From NCBI RefSeq assembly GCF_014698965.1, contig NZ_JACXAE010000110.1, positions 248,001-312,000 of the forward strand: a stretch of 64,000 nucleotides of DNA, given 5' to 3'. This document shows, piece by piece, positions 1-8,569 of this stretch. The stretch comes from Iningainema tapete BLCC-T55. Its GTDB lineage: Bacteria; Cyanobacteriota; Cyanobacteriia; Cyanobacteriales; Nostocaceae. The position numbers were made by a program, and so were the translations under genes. Under the pieces are notes generated by a model. It was not told where the DNA came from, did no database searches, and worked only from the letters and a program-made list of their open reading frames with translations. Numbering within the stretch: the first letter of the stretch is position 1; each line of letters opens with the position of its first letter.

Positions 1-1413
1 AAAAAACAAGCAGAAATTACTGACAAGCTCAAGAACAATGCTACGGTATCTGCTGTTGAACCAGGAATCGTACAACGTCGCAAATTTAATAATACTGGTG
101 TTGAGCAAGTTGTTGAACATTTTGGCTTTACAGATGGTATTGGTCAACCACTTTTTCTCAAAAAAGATGTAGAAACAGAACAAGGTGATATCGCCAAAAA
201 TCTTTTCCGTGCGCCACTTAATCTTGTTCTTGTTCAAGATCCCTTTGGCACACCCAATGTTAGCTTTGGTAGTTTTCTCGTCTTTCGTAAACTTGAGCAA
301 AATGTTCAAGGATTCAAAAAAGCTGAACTTGCCCTGGCTAACGCATTAGGTATCTCTCCTCAACTAGCAGGTGCAATGGCAGTGGGACGTTTTGAAGATG
401 GCACCCCACTGGTTGTTTCTGGCAAAGACGGAAGTAATAACCTAAATAACTTTGACTATTCTCAGGATGCTTTTGGACTAAAATGCCCATTCCAAGCGCA
501 TCTTCGCACGACCAATCCCCGACTGGAATCGGTTAGAAAAGGTGGACCTTTTGCGCAAAGCAATGAACAGGAGCTTGGACATCGGATTGCACGACGTGGA
601 GTCGGCTATGGTGGAGAAGTTAGTGACTTTTCCAACCTCGATAAATTGCCAACAGGTGGTGTTGGGTTGTTATTCATGTGCTTCCAGTCTGATATTTGGG
701 AACAGTTTGAGTTTATTCAACGGTTTTGGAGCAACCATCCCAGATTCTTGGAACAAGCTATGTCCGAGTCGCGCAATGTAAAAAATAAGAATTACGACAG
801 GACTGGGCTGGATGCTGTCAGTGGTCAAAGCCAACCAGATCAGAGCGACCCGGCGATTCAAGAAGTGCCACTGCCACCCCAAAACTGGTTAAAACAACGC
901 GATCAACCAACCACGAAACCCGGTGTGACTTTTGCACAGTTTGTCACACTCAAGGGAGGTGAGTACTTCTTCTCACCAAGTATCAGTTTCTTGAAGAACT
1001 TGCCTAACATACCGGAAGATTTCACCCCGTCGCCAATTCAAGCACCCACACCTGCCAAAACATACGTTATACAACAAGGTGACGATCTAGCAAGGATATC
1101 TCAGAGAGCTTACGGAACTGACAGTTACTTTAATCTAATTTACAACGCTAACAAAAATGTAATTGGATCTGACCCTGGCTTGATCTTTCCTGGACAGATA
1201 GTTTACATTCCCATCCTGCCACAAAATACTACCCCCACACCAGGGCAAACGTATACTGTGCAACAAGGTGACTACCTATTCTTGATTGCTCAAAGAGCTT
1301 ACGGAGATGGCAATTTGTCCAACCTAATCTACGAGGCTAATCGAAATGTGATTGGACCTGACCCCACTATACTCTTACCCGGTCAGCAACTTTTCATTCC
1401 TTTACGACCATAA
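1..1413 (+). CDS. DyP-type heme peroxidase with two C-terminal LysM domains (5' partial)
   Basis: The frame is open from base 1, so the N-terminus lies outside the window; about 470 residues are visible. The DyP signature GFTDGIGQP is near residue 45, followed by GSFLVFRKLEQN. AHLRTTNPR, carrying the probable proximal heme histidine, is near residue 165, and HRIARRGVGYG follows. These are typical of the C-terminal half of dye-decolourising peroxidases, which use H2O2 to oxidise dyes and phenolic or porphyrin substrates. After a short proline-rich linker come two LysM-like repeats (about residues 355-399 and 417-468), each with YxxQQGD, a RAYG segment and a final PGQ..(Y/F)IP. LysM normally binds peptidoglycan or chitin-like sugars. 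The fusion suggests a peroxidase held at the cell wall or sheath, but the export signal cannot be checked. Confidence 0.88.
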   Translation, partial: KKQAEITDKLKNNATVSAVEPGIVQRRKFNNTGVEQVVEHFGFTDGIGQPLFLKKDVETEQGDIAKNLFRAPLNLVLVQDPFGTPNVSFGSFLVFRKLEQNVQGFKKAELALANALGISPQLAGAMAVGRFEDGTPLVVSGKDGSNNLNNFDYSQDAFGLKCPFQAHLRTTNPRLESVRKGGPFAQSNEQELGHRIARRGVGYGGEVSDFSNLDKLPTGGVGLLFMCFQSDIWEQFEFIQRFWSNHPRFLEQAMSESRNVKNKNYDRTGLDAVSGQSQPDQSDPAIQEVPLPPQNWLKQRDQPTTKPGVTFAQFVTLKGGEYFFSPSISFLKNLPNIPEDFTPSPIQAPTPAKTYVIQQGDDLARISQRAYGTDSYFNLIYNANKNVIGSDPGLIFPGQIVYIPILPQNTTPTPGQTYTVQQGDYLFLIAQRAYGDGNLSNLIYEANRNVIGPDPTILLPGQQLFIPLRP

Positions 1414-1424
1414 AACAGTTCTTC

Positions 1425-1443
1425 GGGTGGGCAATGCCCACCC
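1425..1443 (+). terminator. Hairpin after the DyP-LysM gene
   Basis: A perfect 8-bp inverted repeat (GGGTGGGC, loop AAT, GCCCACCC) starts 12 bases after the stop codon. No T-run follows, so it may be a dispersed palindrome acting as a 3' stabiliser rather than a classical terminator. Confidence 0.5.
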
Positions 1444-1530
1444 TGCAACTAAAGTAGAGAGGGCAAGATGCCTATCCCACTCTCAAAGATTATTGATAGA
1501 TTCACATTTTTACAATTGAACAGTGAGCTT

Positions 1531-1638
1531 CATTGCTCTAGAATTTCTTTGAATTGCGCTGGGGTAATAATTGAAATACCCCTAAGGAGAACTAAGTAAG
1601 CTACTAATAAACACGTTAGTGTTAAAGACGACTTTCAA
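1531..1638 (-). pseudogene. Remnant of a PIN-domain toxin (two ends joined)
   Basis: Read on the minus strand from a TTG at 1638, this encodes MKVVFNTNVFISSLLSSP. That matches the N-terminus of the PIN toxin at 8586, then jumps out of frame to RGISIITPAQFKEILEQ, the C-terminus of the same protein (intact end at 6390-6450). The middle of roughly 100 residues is missing. The first catalytic acidic residue of the PIN fold is also changed (FDTN to FNTN). This is a decayed second copy of the locus at 6.4-8.9 kb. Confidence 0.75.
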
Positions 1639-1797
1639 CGGAAGAATCCTTGTCAGTAAATTCATCATTCAAGGCCAATATCTGAAGACAGAATTTCATC
1701 AGTTAAGCCATTGTCTCTGGCTTCTTTATTAATGTCTTTCACAAGTGTCTTTAGTTTTTGCGCACGCCACTGCCTATACTCGTTGAATTCGTTGTCT
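1639..1797 (-). pseudogene. Remnant of a Phd/YefM-type antitoxin
   Basis: On the minus strand the sequence matches the antitoxin at 8570-8860 from NEFNEYRQWRAQKLKTLV through ARDNGLTDEIL almost base for base. It lacks the N-terminal DNA-binding half and carries small changes near its end that break the frame. It precedes the toxin remnant in the same order as in the better-preserved copy. Confidence 0.72.
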
Positions 1798-2014
1798 GTA
1801 AATTACAATACATTTATATTTAGTGAAAACACTAATAATTTTCTTTTCGGAACGTCAACTAAAATGTTACCTAAATATCAAAATTAATAACATCTTAATA
1901 ATTAATTAATAGCAGGTTGATAGGTTAGTCTTGTTACATTTAGCTGGGTTTCATACCAAATTAGTTGACTATGATCCGGCTTTAATCGGTGAATATTTCC
2001 AAAATTTTTCAAAA

Positions 2015-3610
2015 ATGATATATATGGAGCCTTTTCATTTCGACCGCTTGCTATCCACCAAAGCCAAACGTAGGCGATTTCTCATTGGTGCTGGAACAGT
2101 AACCGCCGCTACGATCGCCAGTCAATGGACAACAAGAGTTGTTGCACAGCCTAGTTTTTCTGCTTATCCCTTTAGTCTAGGGATCGCTTCCGGCGACCCC
2201 TTACAAGATGCTGTGGTGCTGTGGACACGGTTGGCTCCAGACCCGTTAAATGGGGGTGGGATGCCACCTGTTAATGTACCAGTGCAGTGGCAAATTGCCC
2301 TTGATGAAAACATGAGACAAGTCGTACTCAAGGGTACGGCGATGGCAACCCCTGAATTTGCACACTCTGTCCATGTGGATGTAAGTGGGTTGCAGCCTGG
2401 GCGTTGGTATTGGTATCAGTTCAAGGCAGGTAATGAAGTTAGCCCCATTGGACGCACCCGCACGGCTCCGGCTTACGGTACTCGCCTCGATCAACTGAAA
2501 TTTGCTTTTGCTTCGTGTCAACATTGGGAACAAGGTTATTTCAGTGCCTACCAACACATGGCAAAAGAAGACTTAGATGTTGTCTTCCACCTTGGGGACT
2601 ATATATATGAAGGCTCTCCAAGCAACAACAGACCACGACGGCACGCCAACCCAGAGCCTGTGGATCTCCAAGGCTACCGAATTCGCCATGCTCAGTACAA
2701 GACAGATCCTGACTTGCAAGCAGCTCACGCAGCTTTCCCATTTATCTGTACTTGGGACGACCACGAGGTAGACAACGACTACGCTAACGAAAATTCTCAG
2801 GACTTTGACGACCCGCAGGCTTTCCTGGTTCGTCGGGCTGCCGCTTACCAAGCTTACTACGAACACATACCGCTGCGCCCCACTTCAATACCTAGAGGAG
2901 CTAATATGCGGTTGTATCGACGCTTCACCTTTGGTAACCTAGCCGAGTTCAGCGTACTCGATACTAGACAATACCGTGATGATCAAGCGTGCGACGATAA
3001 TGGTCGTGGTGGTGGACAAGCGGTTGGCAGTGACTGTAGTGAACTATTCGACCCTGCTCGCACTATGCTTGGAGTACAGCAGCGGCGGTGGCTACTTGAC
3101 GGTTTGGCTCGTTCCCGCGCTCAATGGAATGTCATTGCTCAGCAGTACCTAATGGCTTATCTTGATGAGCAACCAGGTTCTGGTGAGGCATTCTGGACTG
3201 ATGGCTGGGATGGATACTTTCCTGAACGAGAACGCATTCTTAAGTTCTTACAGAATGCTCGAACATCAAATCCGGTTGTCATTGGCGGCGACATTCACTC
3301 ATTCTGGGTAACCGATCTCAAGGTGGACGGACGCAATCCAGCATCGCCTGTTGTGGCATCGGAGTTTGTTGGCACTTCAATTAGCTCCACTGGAGTACCT
3401 TATGATACTTTCGCTTCTTATTTACCGGAAAATCCACACATTAAGTTCTTCGAGAGTCGATTGCGCGGTTATGTCAGCTGCACAGTTAATCGGCAACTTT
3501 GGACAAGCAACCTGCGTGTAGTAGATACAGTGGAGAAGCCTGATGCTCCAGTTCGTACCTTAGCAACCTACGTAGTTGAAGACGGAAAGCCTGGTCCTCA
3601 GCCTGCTTAA
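2015..3610 (+). CDS. phoD: PhoD-family alkaline phosphatase, Tat-exported
   Basis: Hydrolyses phosphate mono- and diesters outside the cytoplasm and is Ca/Fe dependent in characterised PhoD enzymes. From ATG 2015 the product is 531 residues. It begins with a twin-arginine signal (RRRFLIGAG, residues 19-27) and hydrophobic stretch ending at VVAQ near residue 45. An N-terminal PhoD domain follows, then the metallophosphatase core: ASCQ, HLGDYIYEG (about 192-200), TWDDHEVDNDY (about 246) and GGDIHSFW (about 424), which supply the usual metal ligands. A TTG at 1931 is in frame but would put 28 non-signal residues ahead; ATG 2024 is also possible. No convincing Pho box was found upstream. The gene stands alone and converges on the sigma-like gene. 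Confidence 0.93.
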   Translation: MIYMEPFHFDRLLSTKAKRRRFLIGAGTVTAATIASQWTTRVVAQPSFSAYPFSLGIASGDPLQDAVVLWTRLAPDPLNGGGMPPVNVPVQWQIALDENMRQVVLKGTAMATPEFAHSVHVDVSGLQPGRWYWYQFKAGNEVSPIGRTRTAPAYGTRLDQLKFAFASCQHWEQGYFSAYQHMAKEDLDVVFHLGDYIYEGSPSNNRPRRHANPEPVDLQGYRIRHAQYKTDPDLQAAHAAFPFICTWDDHEVDNDYANENSQDFDDPQAFLVRRAAAYQAYYEHIPLRPTSIPRGANMRLYRRFTFGNLAEFSVLDTRQYRDDQACDDNGRGGGQAVGSDCSELFDPARTMLGVQQRRWLLDGLARSRAQWNVIAQQYLMAYLDEQPGSGEAFWTDGWDGYFPERERILKFLQNARTSNPVVIGGDIHSFWVTDLKVDGRNPASPVVASEFVGTSISSTGVPYDTFASYLPENPHIKFFESRLRGYVSCTVNRQLWTSNLRVVDTVEKPDAPVRTLATYVVEDGKPGPQPA

Positions 3611-3640
3611 AATTTCATAAATTCTTCACTGAACTTTAGA

Positions 3641-3672
3641 CCGAAGTTTCCCTTAACGTTCGGAAACTTCGG
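3641..3672. terminator. Bidirectional hairpin between convergent genes
   Basis: A perfect 11-bp inverted repeat (CCGAAGTTTCC / GGAAACTTCGG) with a 10-base loop lies 31 bases after the phoD stop and 24 bases from the 3' end of the convergent gene. It probably ends transcription from phoD, though T-runs are weak. Confidence 0.6.
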
Positions 3673-3695
3673 TAAACTCAAATCCACACTCATGC

Positions 3696-4154
3696 TCAAT
3701 CAGCGTCGTTCCTTCTTCTCAAAGTATTGACCCATGTCATCACTGAACTGCGTTCAGACTCGTACTTGTCAATGTTTTGACAAACATACAGTAAAAGTTC
3801 GTGGAGTGGTTCATCACAAATATCTTGATAAATATCTGCTGGAAATTGGCTCCCTTGTGGATAGCAAAGCTCCCTATTATGTACAATGCTGTTCATTAGC
3901 TTTGTTAGAGCAATCTGCCGTTTCAGAGAACGCGGTGGGTGATGTTGGGCTTCTTTGGCTAGCTGTTTAAGTTGTTCATCTAATTCTTCTTTTTCTAAGG
4001 ACAGTTGAATGTTACTCTTAGAAGATGCGATCGCTTTGGATAAAACGTATCTTTGTGAAGAGTGTTCTTGCTTTGCAACTTGGAGCAAGTGCGCTTCTAA
4101 TTCGCAAACCAATGCCTCTTGATGTTTGTTGTAAGCTTGATAGTTTTGGTTCAT
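3696..4154 (-). CDS. Sigma-70-like protein, C-terminally truncated
   Basis: The 152-residue product has a coiled N-terminal half. It then has KRQIALTKLMNSI, RELCYPQGSQFPADIYQDI and LLLYVCQNIDKYESERSSV ending in WVNTLRRR, which matches my memory of the N-terminal region of a cyanobacterial sigma-70-like family. Members I recall continue past the WVN..R segment for tens of residues; this one stops there, so it probably lost its C-terminal DNA-binding part. ATG 4154 is preferred over 4178 because an AAGGAGA Shine-Dalgarno sequence lies 9-10 bases before it. It is divergent from the TIR-methyltransferase gene, across a repeat-bearing intergenic region. It may be non-functional or act only by binding polymerase. 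Confidence 0.55.
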   Translation of the reverse strand: MNQNYQAYNKHQEALVCELEAHLLQVAKQEHSSQRYVLSKAIASSKSNIQLSLEKEELDEQLKQLAKEAQHHPPRSLKRQIALTKLMNSIVHNRELCYPQGSQFPADIYQDICDEPLHELLLYVCQNIDKYESERSSVMTWVNTLRRRNDAD

Positions 4155-4277
4155 AGTTCTAATTCTCCTTCTCATCATTTAGATGCGAGCCAGATAGTTC
4201 AGATCCTGTTATATTGTTGAGAATAGCTAAGTCAATTAGTAGGTCACCAGAGCGAATTAATGCAGTTAAATGCTACT

Positions 4278-4334
4278 GTTAAAAACAGTTATATACACCA
4301 TTACCACAGTTAAAAACAGTTATATGCACCATTA
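4278..4334. repeat. Two direct repeats, 31-bp period, in a divergent promoter region
   Basis: Copies of about 26 bp at 4278-4303 and 4309-4334 share GTTAAAAACAGTTATAT(A/G)CACC. The first copy also forms the palindrome ACTGTT-AAA-AACAGT. They lie between two divergent genes, one with an N-terminal HTH, so a tandem operator is plausible but unproven. Confidence 0.6.
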
Positions 4335-4481
4335 ATAGTTTCCTAGCTTTTCGGCTACCCTAATTTGGCTCTTGACAAACTGAAAAAACCCTTAACTTGT
4401 CACACATCGTTATTTACGCTAAGAAATAATTCGGGGATTTATTATGATAGAGATAGTTTTCGGTAACTTTACTTACTACCA

Positions 4482-6347
4482 ATGGATGCATCGCGAAGAC
4501 CAAGGGATAAACAGCCAAGGCGACGTGGCTATCTAGCAAGCTGGGACGGAGTTAGAAAACTTGAAGAAAAAAAATTTTCTAAGAACTACTCTTATGAGAC
4601 TATAGCAAAAGAAGCAGGTTTAGCTTCTGACGATCAGGTGAAGCGGCTGTTTCACCCGCAGTGGGGGCGTAGAGTGCAATTAGAGACGATTGAAAAGATT
4701 GCTAGAGTCTTAGATTTAACCCCAACTGATATCATTAATCGAAACGAGTGGAGTCCACTAGATAAGGAACCGAATGTAGATAAAGCTAAGATTTTACTTA
4801 GCGATCACAGCCAAGACACGTCTTTTGCTCAACAGTTACGACGAGCTTTGGAAGCGGCTGAACTGGCAGTGTTCATAACTGAGGCACAATTCAGTGACGA
4901 AGAACTAGATGGGTATGATTGCTTCCTGCTGCTGGTGTCTAGTCACTCGGCAGACATCAGTAACATCGTTATGGAAGAAATAGGACGGGTTCGGCAGTTG
5001 CGTGATGCTCCACCTGACGGGAAGCCAGTGATTATGCTAATCCACGTCGGTTCTCTAATGTCCTTACCACTCAACCATGCTTTACACAAGGAGCTTCAAG
5101 GCATTCCGCAGCGGGAGTGGCCGCAGACCGATATCTCAACTCTTGTACAAGAAGTACTAGAATTGCTGGAAGCGGGACCACCAGTGCTAATAATAAATTC
5201 AGATGACTGGGGACAATTTTTACAGAATGTATCCAGCCTTAATCTTTCCAGAAACTGGTTGCTTACCTATATAGGTGAAGACCAACTGCTAAAACTGGGC
5301 GCTTTAGTGAATGATTTGATCAACAAAGGGGATCGTCGAATTCAATCTGGATACTCCTACTGGGGTGTAGGCCCAGTTCAAATGTGGGATAGGGCTTGTA
5401 ATGACCCAACTTACCATATGCGTAAAAATATTTCCGAGTTTCCTCACTATGCTAAACAGCTCGCTCACCTTGTTGATAAGGAGCGTTACAACTTCGTTAG
5501 TCTCGGTGTAGGTGAGGGTAGGAAAGACAGGAGTATCATTTCAGATTTCTTTAATAGAAATCACAGTGCCAAGCCCCGAGAAGATTTTCTATATATACCT
5601 GTTGACATGAGTCTTGACATGTTGAGAATAGCTGTTGAAAAAATTCAAGAAACAAACCCATTACCCCTGCACCGTTGTGTTGCAATTCAAAAAGATATTG
5701 AATCCCTTAAGGGTATGCAAGAAATTGCTTACATTGCCCAAAGTCTTGGAGCACAAAAGCCAATACTTTATGGGTTTATTGGCAATACAATTGCCAACGT
5801 TGAGAGTCCGAAGCAAGTTCTTAACAACATTGTTAACGCAATGAGATCTGACGATCTGCTGCTTTTCGAGGCTCAAATAATTAACACTTCTGCACTAGAG
5901 TCCCAAGAACTGCTTCAGGAAACTATGGAAAGTGTTAGAAGAGAGTACCTAAGTGATTCCTTTCGTCGTTTTGCAGTAAGTGCGCTTCTACAAAACACAG
6001 ATCTGACTATAGATCCTACTGAGAAGGATAATTCCTACATAGTTGATGTATATTTGCAGCAGTGGAAGTATGGGCAGGTGCTACATATTGATTGTTTTTT
6101 TGAAAATAACACTGACAGGTCGCTCTACATGACGCTAGTGAATGAGCAAACCGTAAAATTAAATGAAAAAGAACGAATCCGTCTTTATCGTTCAAGAAAG
6201 TTTACTCAACCCTCCTTGCAAAAATTCGTCCAAGCCAACGACCTTAGTATACTTGGGGAAAAGCACTATTTGAGTGAAAAAGCCACTGGGTTCATGGTAA
6301 TGATGCTTAAACGGCAAAATGGAGGCGAAACCAGCGGAAGTTTTTAG
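4482..6347 (+). CDS. HTH-TIR-EgtD-like methyltransferase fusion
   Basis: The 621-residue protein has three parts. Residues 20-90 are basic and HTH-like (YETIAKEAG, VKRLFHPQWGRRV, TIEKIARVLDL). Residues 100-230 read as a TIR-type domain: AKILLSDHSQDTSFAQQLRRAL, then DGYDCFLLLVSSHS and NIVMEEIGRV, whose glutamates (E165/E166) sit where TIR NADases carry the catalytic Glu. Residues 258-610 resemble the EgtD/Methyltransf_33 fold that trimethylates histidine with SAM: SLGVGEGRKDR (340-350, SAM loop), PVDMSLDML, GFIGNTIANV (431-440), and IRLYRSRKFT near 566, where EgtD has the histidine-contacting Glu-x-Ser; here Ser is kept and Glu appears replaced by Tyr. The gene stands alone among TA remnants. 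Activity is inferred: a TIR NADase or signalling domain tied to a SAM-binding sensor or methyltransferase. I do not recall this architecture. Confidence 0.75.
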   Translation: MDASRRPRDKQPRRRGYLASWDGVRKLEEKKFSKNYSYETIAKEAGLASDDQVKRLFHPQWGRRVQLETIEKIARVLDLTPTDIINRNEWSPLDKEPNVDKAKILLSDHSQDTSFAQQLRRALEAAELAVFITEAQFSDEELDGYDCFLLLVSSHSADISNIVMEEIGRVRQLRDAPPDGKPVIMLIHVGSLMSLPLNHALHKELQGIPQREWPQTDISTLVQEVLELLEAGPPVLIINSDDWGQFLQNVSSLNLSRNWLLTYIGEDQLLKLGALVNDLINKGDRRIQSGYSYWGVGPVQMWDRACNDPTYHMRKNISEFPHYAKQLAHLVDKERYNFVSLGVGEGRKDRSIISDFFNRNHSAKPREDFLYIPVDMSLDMLRIAVEKIQETNPLPLHRCVAIQKDIESLKGMQEIAYIAQSLGAQKPILYGFIGNTIANVESPKQVLNNIVNAMRSDDLLLFEAQIINTSALESQELLQETMESVRREYLSDSFRRFAVSALLQNTDLTIDPTEKDNSYIVDVYLQQWKYGQVLHIDCFFENNTDRSLYMTLVNEQTVKLNEKERIRLYRSRKFTQPSLQKFVQANDLSILGEKHYLSEKATGFMVMMLKRQNGGETSGSF

Positions 6348-6624
6348 ATAAGATTGATCTCACATTGAGTAGAACATATTTAAAAAAACTCAACTACGAA
6401 GCTCTAAAATTTCTTTGAATTGCACTGGGGTAATAATTGGGATACCCCTAAACGGACTGAGAACGAGCAAATCGTTGTCGCCTGTCACTAGATAATCAGC
6501 ACTACCACCTAAAGCGACTTCTAAAAACTTATTATCTTTAGGATCTCTACAAATTGAGATATCTTCTATTACCTCAACCCAATTAGCCAAAAGAGCAAGT
6601 TCTTGAGGGAAAGTAGTTAATTTT

Positions 6625-6664
6625 CTAGAGCGTCGGTCAAGTAATCAAGATTGACAAAAAAGAT
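6625..6664. repeat. Left target duplication and terminal inverted repeat of the IS
   Basis: CTAG at 6625-6628 is followed by AGCGTCGGTCAAGTAATC and then ATTGACAAAAAAGA, both found inverted at the right end. Confidence 0.9.
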
Positions 6665-8401
6665 GTAATATGTACATGTATTCACCCAAATCAGTTGGGC
6701 ATCCTAATCTTGGTATAATTTATGCGTCCGAACGTATGGCATCCTCTGATCGAATTATCCCAGGCAGAACAAGCAATCATCTCTCGGATCAAGAGAGCCA
6801 AACTATTTATATTTCTACGCCAAAATCGTCACCACCTATTTGATCAGGAATTTCAAGCAGAACTTGCCACTATGTTCAAAGACAGTACGGTAGGTCATTG
6901 CCCAGTTCCCCCAGCACAGCTGGCACTGGCATTAATTTTACAGGCATACACTGGGGTTAGTGATGATGAAGTGATCGAGGCATTGGTGATGGATAGACGT
7001 TGGCAGTTGGTATTGGACTGCCACGATTGCCAGAAACCACCATTCAGTAAAGGTACTTTGGTAAATTTTCGACAAGGGATGATCGATTTTGGCGTTGACA
7101 ATCATGTTAATTGAAAGGACTGTAGAAATAGCCAAAAACAAGGGTGGGTTTGCTTCTAGTAATTTGAGAGCCGCCTTGGACTCTTCTCCATTGTGGGGGG
7201 CGGCGAAAGTAGAAGATACTTATAATTTACTGGGTCATGCTCTGCGTAAAGCCGTGAATTTAATCGCAACCGAAAAGGGACAATCCGCTCTTGAGGTAGC
7301 GAAACAGACACAAGTAGATGATGTAGTGACCGAAACTTCACTTCTTCGCAGCTTTAGACTTAAACTGGGATGATCCAACTGAGCGCTCATATGCCTTAGA
7401 ACTAATTCTCAATGCCCTAGATAAAATAGAATTTCTTGTGGAAAAAAATATTGAGGATGACCACCACCAGCCAACACCTGCGTGGCGAAGCGCTGCTAGT
7501 GGCACGGCAGATTCAAAACCAAGATGTAACTATTGATTCTCAAGGTCAACCACAACTGAGGAAAGGTGTAGCTAAAGATCGTCGCATTTCGATTGAAGAT
7601 CCAGATATGCGTCATGGACGTAGCGCGGTACTAACGTTTTGATGGCGAAAAACGTCATGTACTGCGGGATTTGGATCTTGGAGTAGTGCGCTGCGTTGGT
7701 TTGACGAATGAAGACCGTTCCAGAAGCTCAAGTTACCTTGGCAATGGATGCAGATTTGAAAAATCAGCTCGTGAACATGGTAGAGTTGCATATTGATCGA
7801 GCCTACCTGACGAGTGATTGGGTGAAACAACGTTCCCAAGATTTAGCTATTTTCTGTAAAGCTTGGCCTGTTCGTAATGGCGCTCGTTACACTAAACAGG
7901 ACTTTGTACTCGACTGGGAACAAGGTCTGATTCACTGTCCCAATCATGTGAGTATTCATGCGTGAGTCGGGGAAAACTGTTCACTTTCCCACCTCTGAGT
8001 GTCGTGTTTGTCCTGTACGTGAACGTTGTACTACAAGTGATCGAGGGCGCAGTGTCTCAATTCATCCGGATGAAGCTTTTATGCAGGTTGTACGTAGTCG
8101 TCAGGAGACTGAATCACCGAAGAGCTAAACTCCGAGAACGTTCCCAAGTAGAGCATACCTTGGCTCATATCGGTCAATGGCAAGGCGACCGTGCCCGTAC
8201 TTGCGGTAGCGCAAGAACTTATTTGACCTACGTCGTGTAGCAGTTGTTCATAATCTTCATGTAATTGCACGGATGCCAGATGTTGCTGACCATCTCCAAA
8301 CCGCTTAAATCAATCTGATTAACAATCACCTCCTATAGACCCTAATTTTTCATAATACATTTAAGGTCTTTTTTGTCAATTACGATTACTTGACCGACGC
8401 T
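6629..8401 (+). mobile_element. IS1182-family insertion sequence, 1773 bp, defective
   Basis: The ends are inverted repeats: 18 bp identical, 3 mismatched, then 14 identical. Outside them lies a 4-bp CTAG duplication at 6625-6628 and 8402-8405. Deleting the element with one CTAG restores the PIN toxin frame, which fixes the borders. The transposase inside is related to IS1182-type DDE enzymes but is split over several frames, so the element cannot move on its own. Confidence 0.92.
6722..8308 (+). pseudogene. IS1182-type transposase, multiple frameshifts
   Basis: The first 120 residues (MRPNVWHPLIELSQAEQAII to NFRQGMI) read from ATG 6722. The protein then continues in other frames: VEIAKNKGGFASSNLRAALD and SSPLWGAAKVEDTYNLLGHA from about 7107; QNQDVTIDSQGQPQLRKGVA and DRRISIEDPDMRHGR at about 7510-7620; VELHIDRAYL and FCKAWPVRNGARYTKQDFV at about 7780-7910; then KLRERSQVEHTLAHIGQWQG and RRVAVVHNLHVIARM up to a TAA at 8306-8308. 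Together these cover the expected full-length protein in order, so decay is by small indels rather than a large deletion. Confidence 0.9.
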
Positions 8402-8405
8402 CTAG
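8366..8405. repeat. Right terminal inverted repeat and target duplication of the IS
   Basis: The inverse of the left end reads up to 8401, followed by CTAG at 8402-8405. Beyond it the toxin sequence resumes. Confidence 0.9.
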
Positions 8406-8569
8406 GTGCTATATATCTTTTAAGTCTGTCCCTAGTTAAAACCTCACACAATTCTTGAAATGTCTCTTCTGATAAAAGTGGTGTGACTAAACCATCAAGC
8501 ATCAATAGCAAAATACAATGCGGTGGAGACTGCGGAGAACCAAGTAAGCCACTAACAAAAACGTTAGTG

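Noticed and set aside
1800-2010. Pho box upstream of phoD
   Set aside because: AT-rich CTTAATAA-like words occur, but not as properly spaced CTTAACCT-type repeats.
4262-4340. CRISPR-like repeats
   Set aside because: Only two direct repeats with a 5-base gap; no spacers of uniform size and no cas genes.
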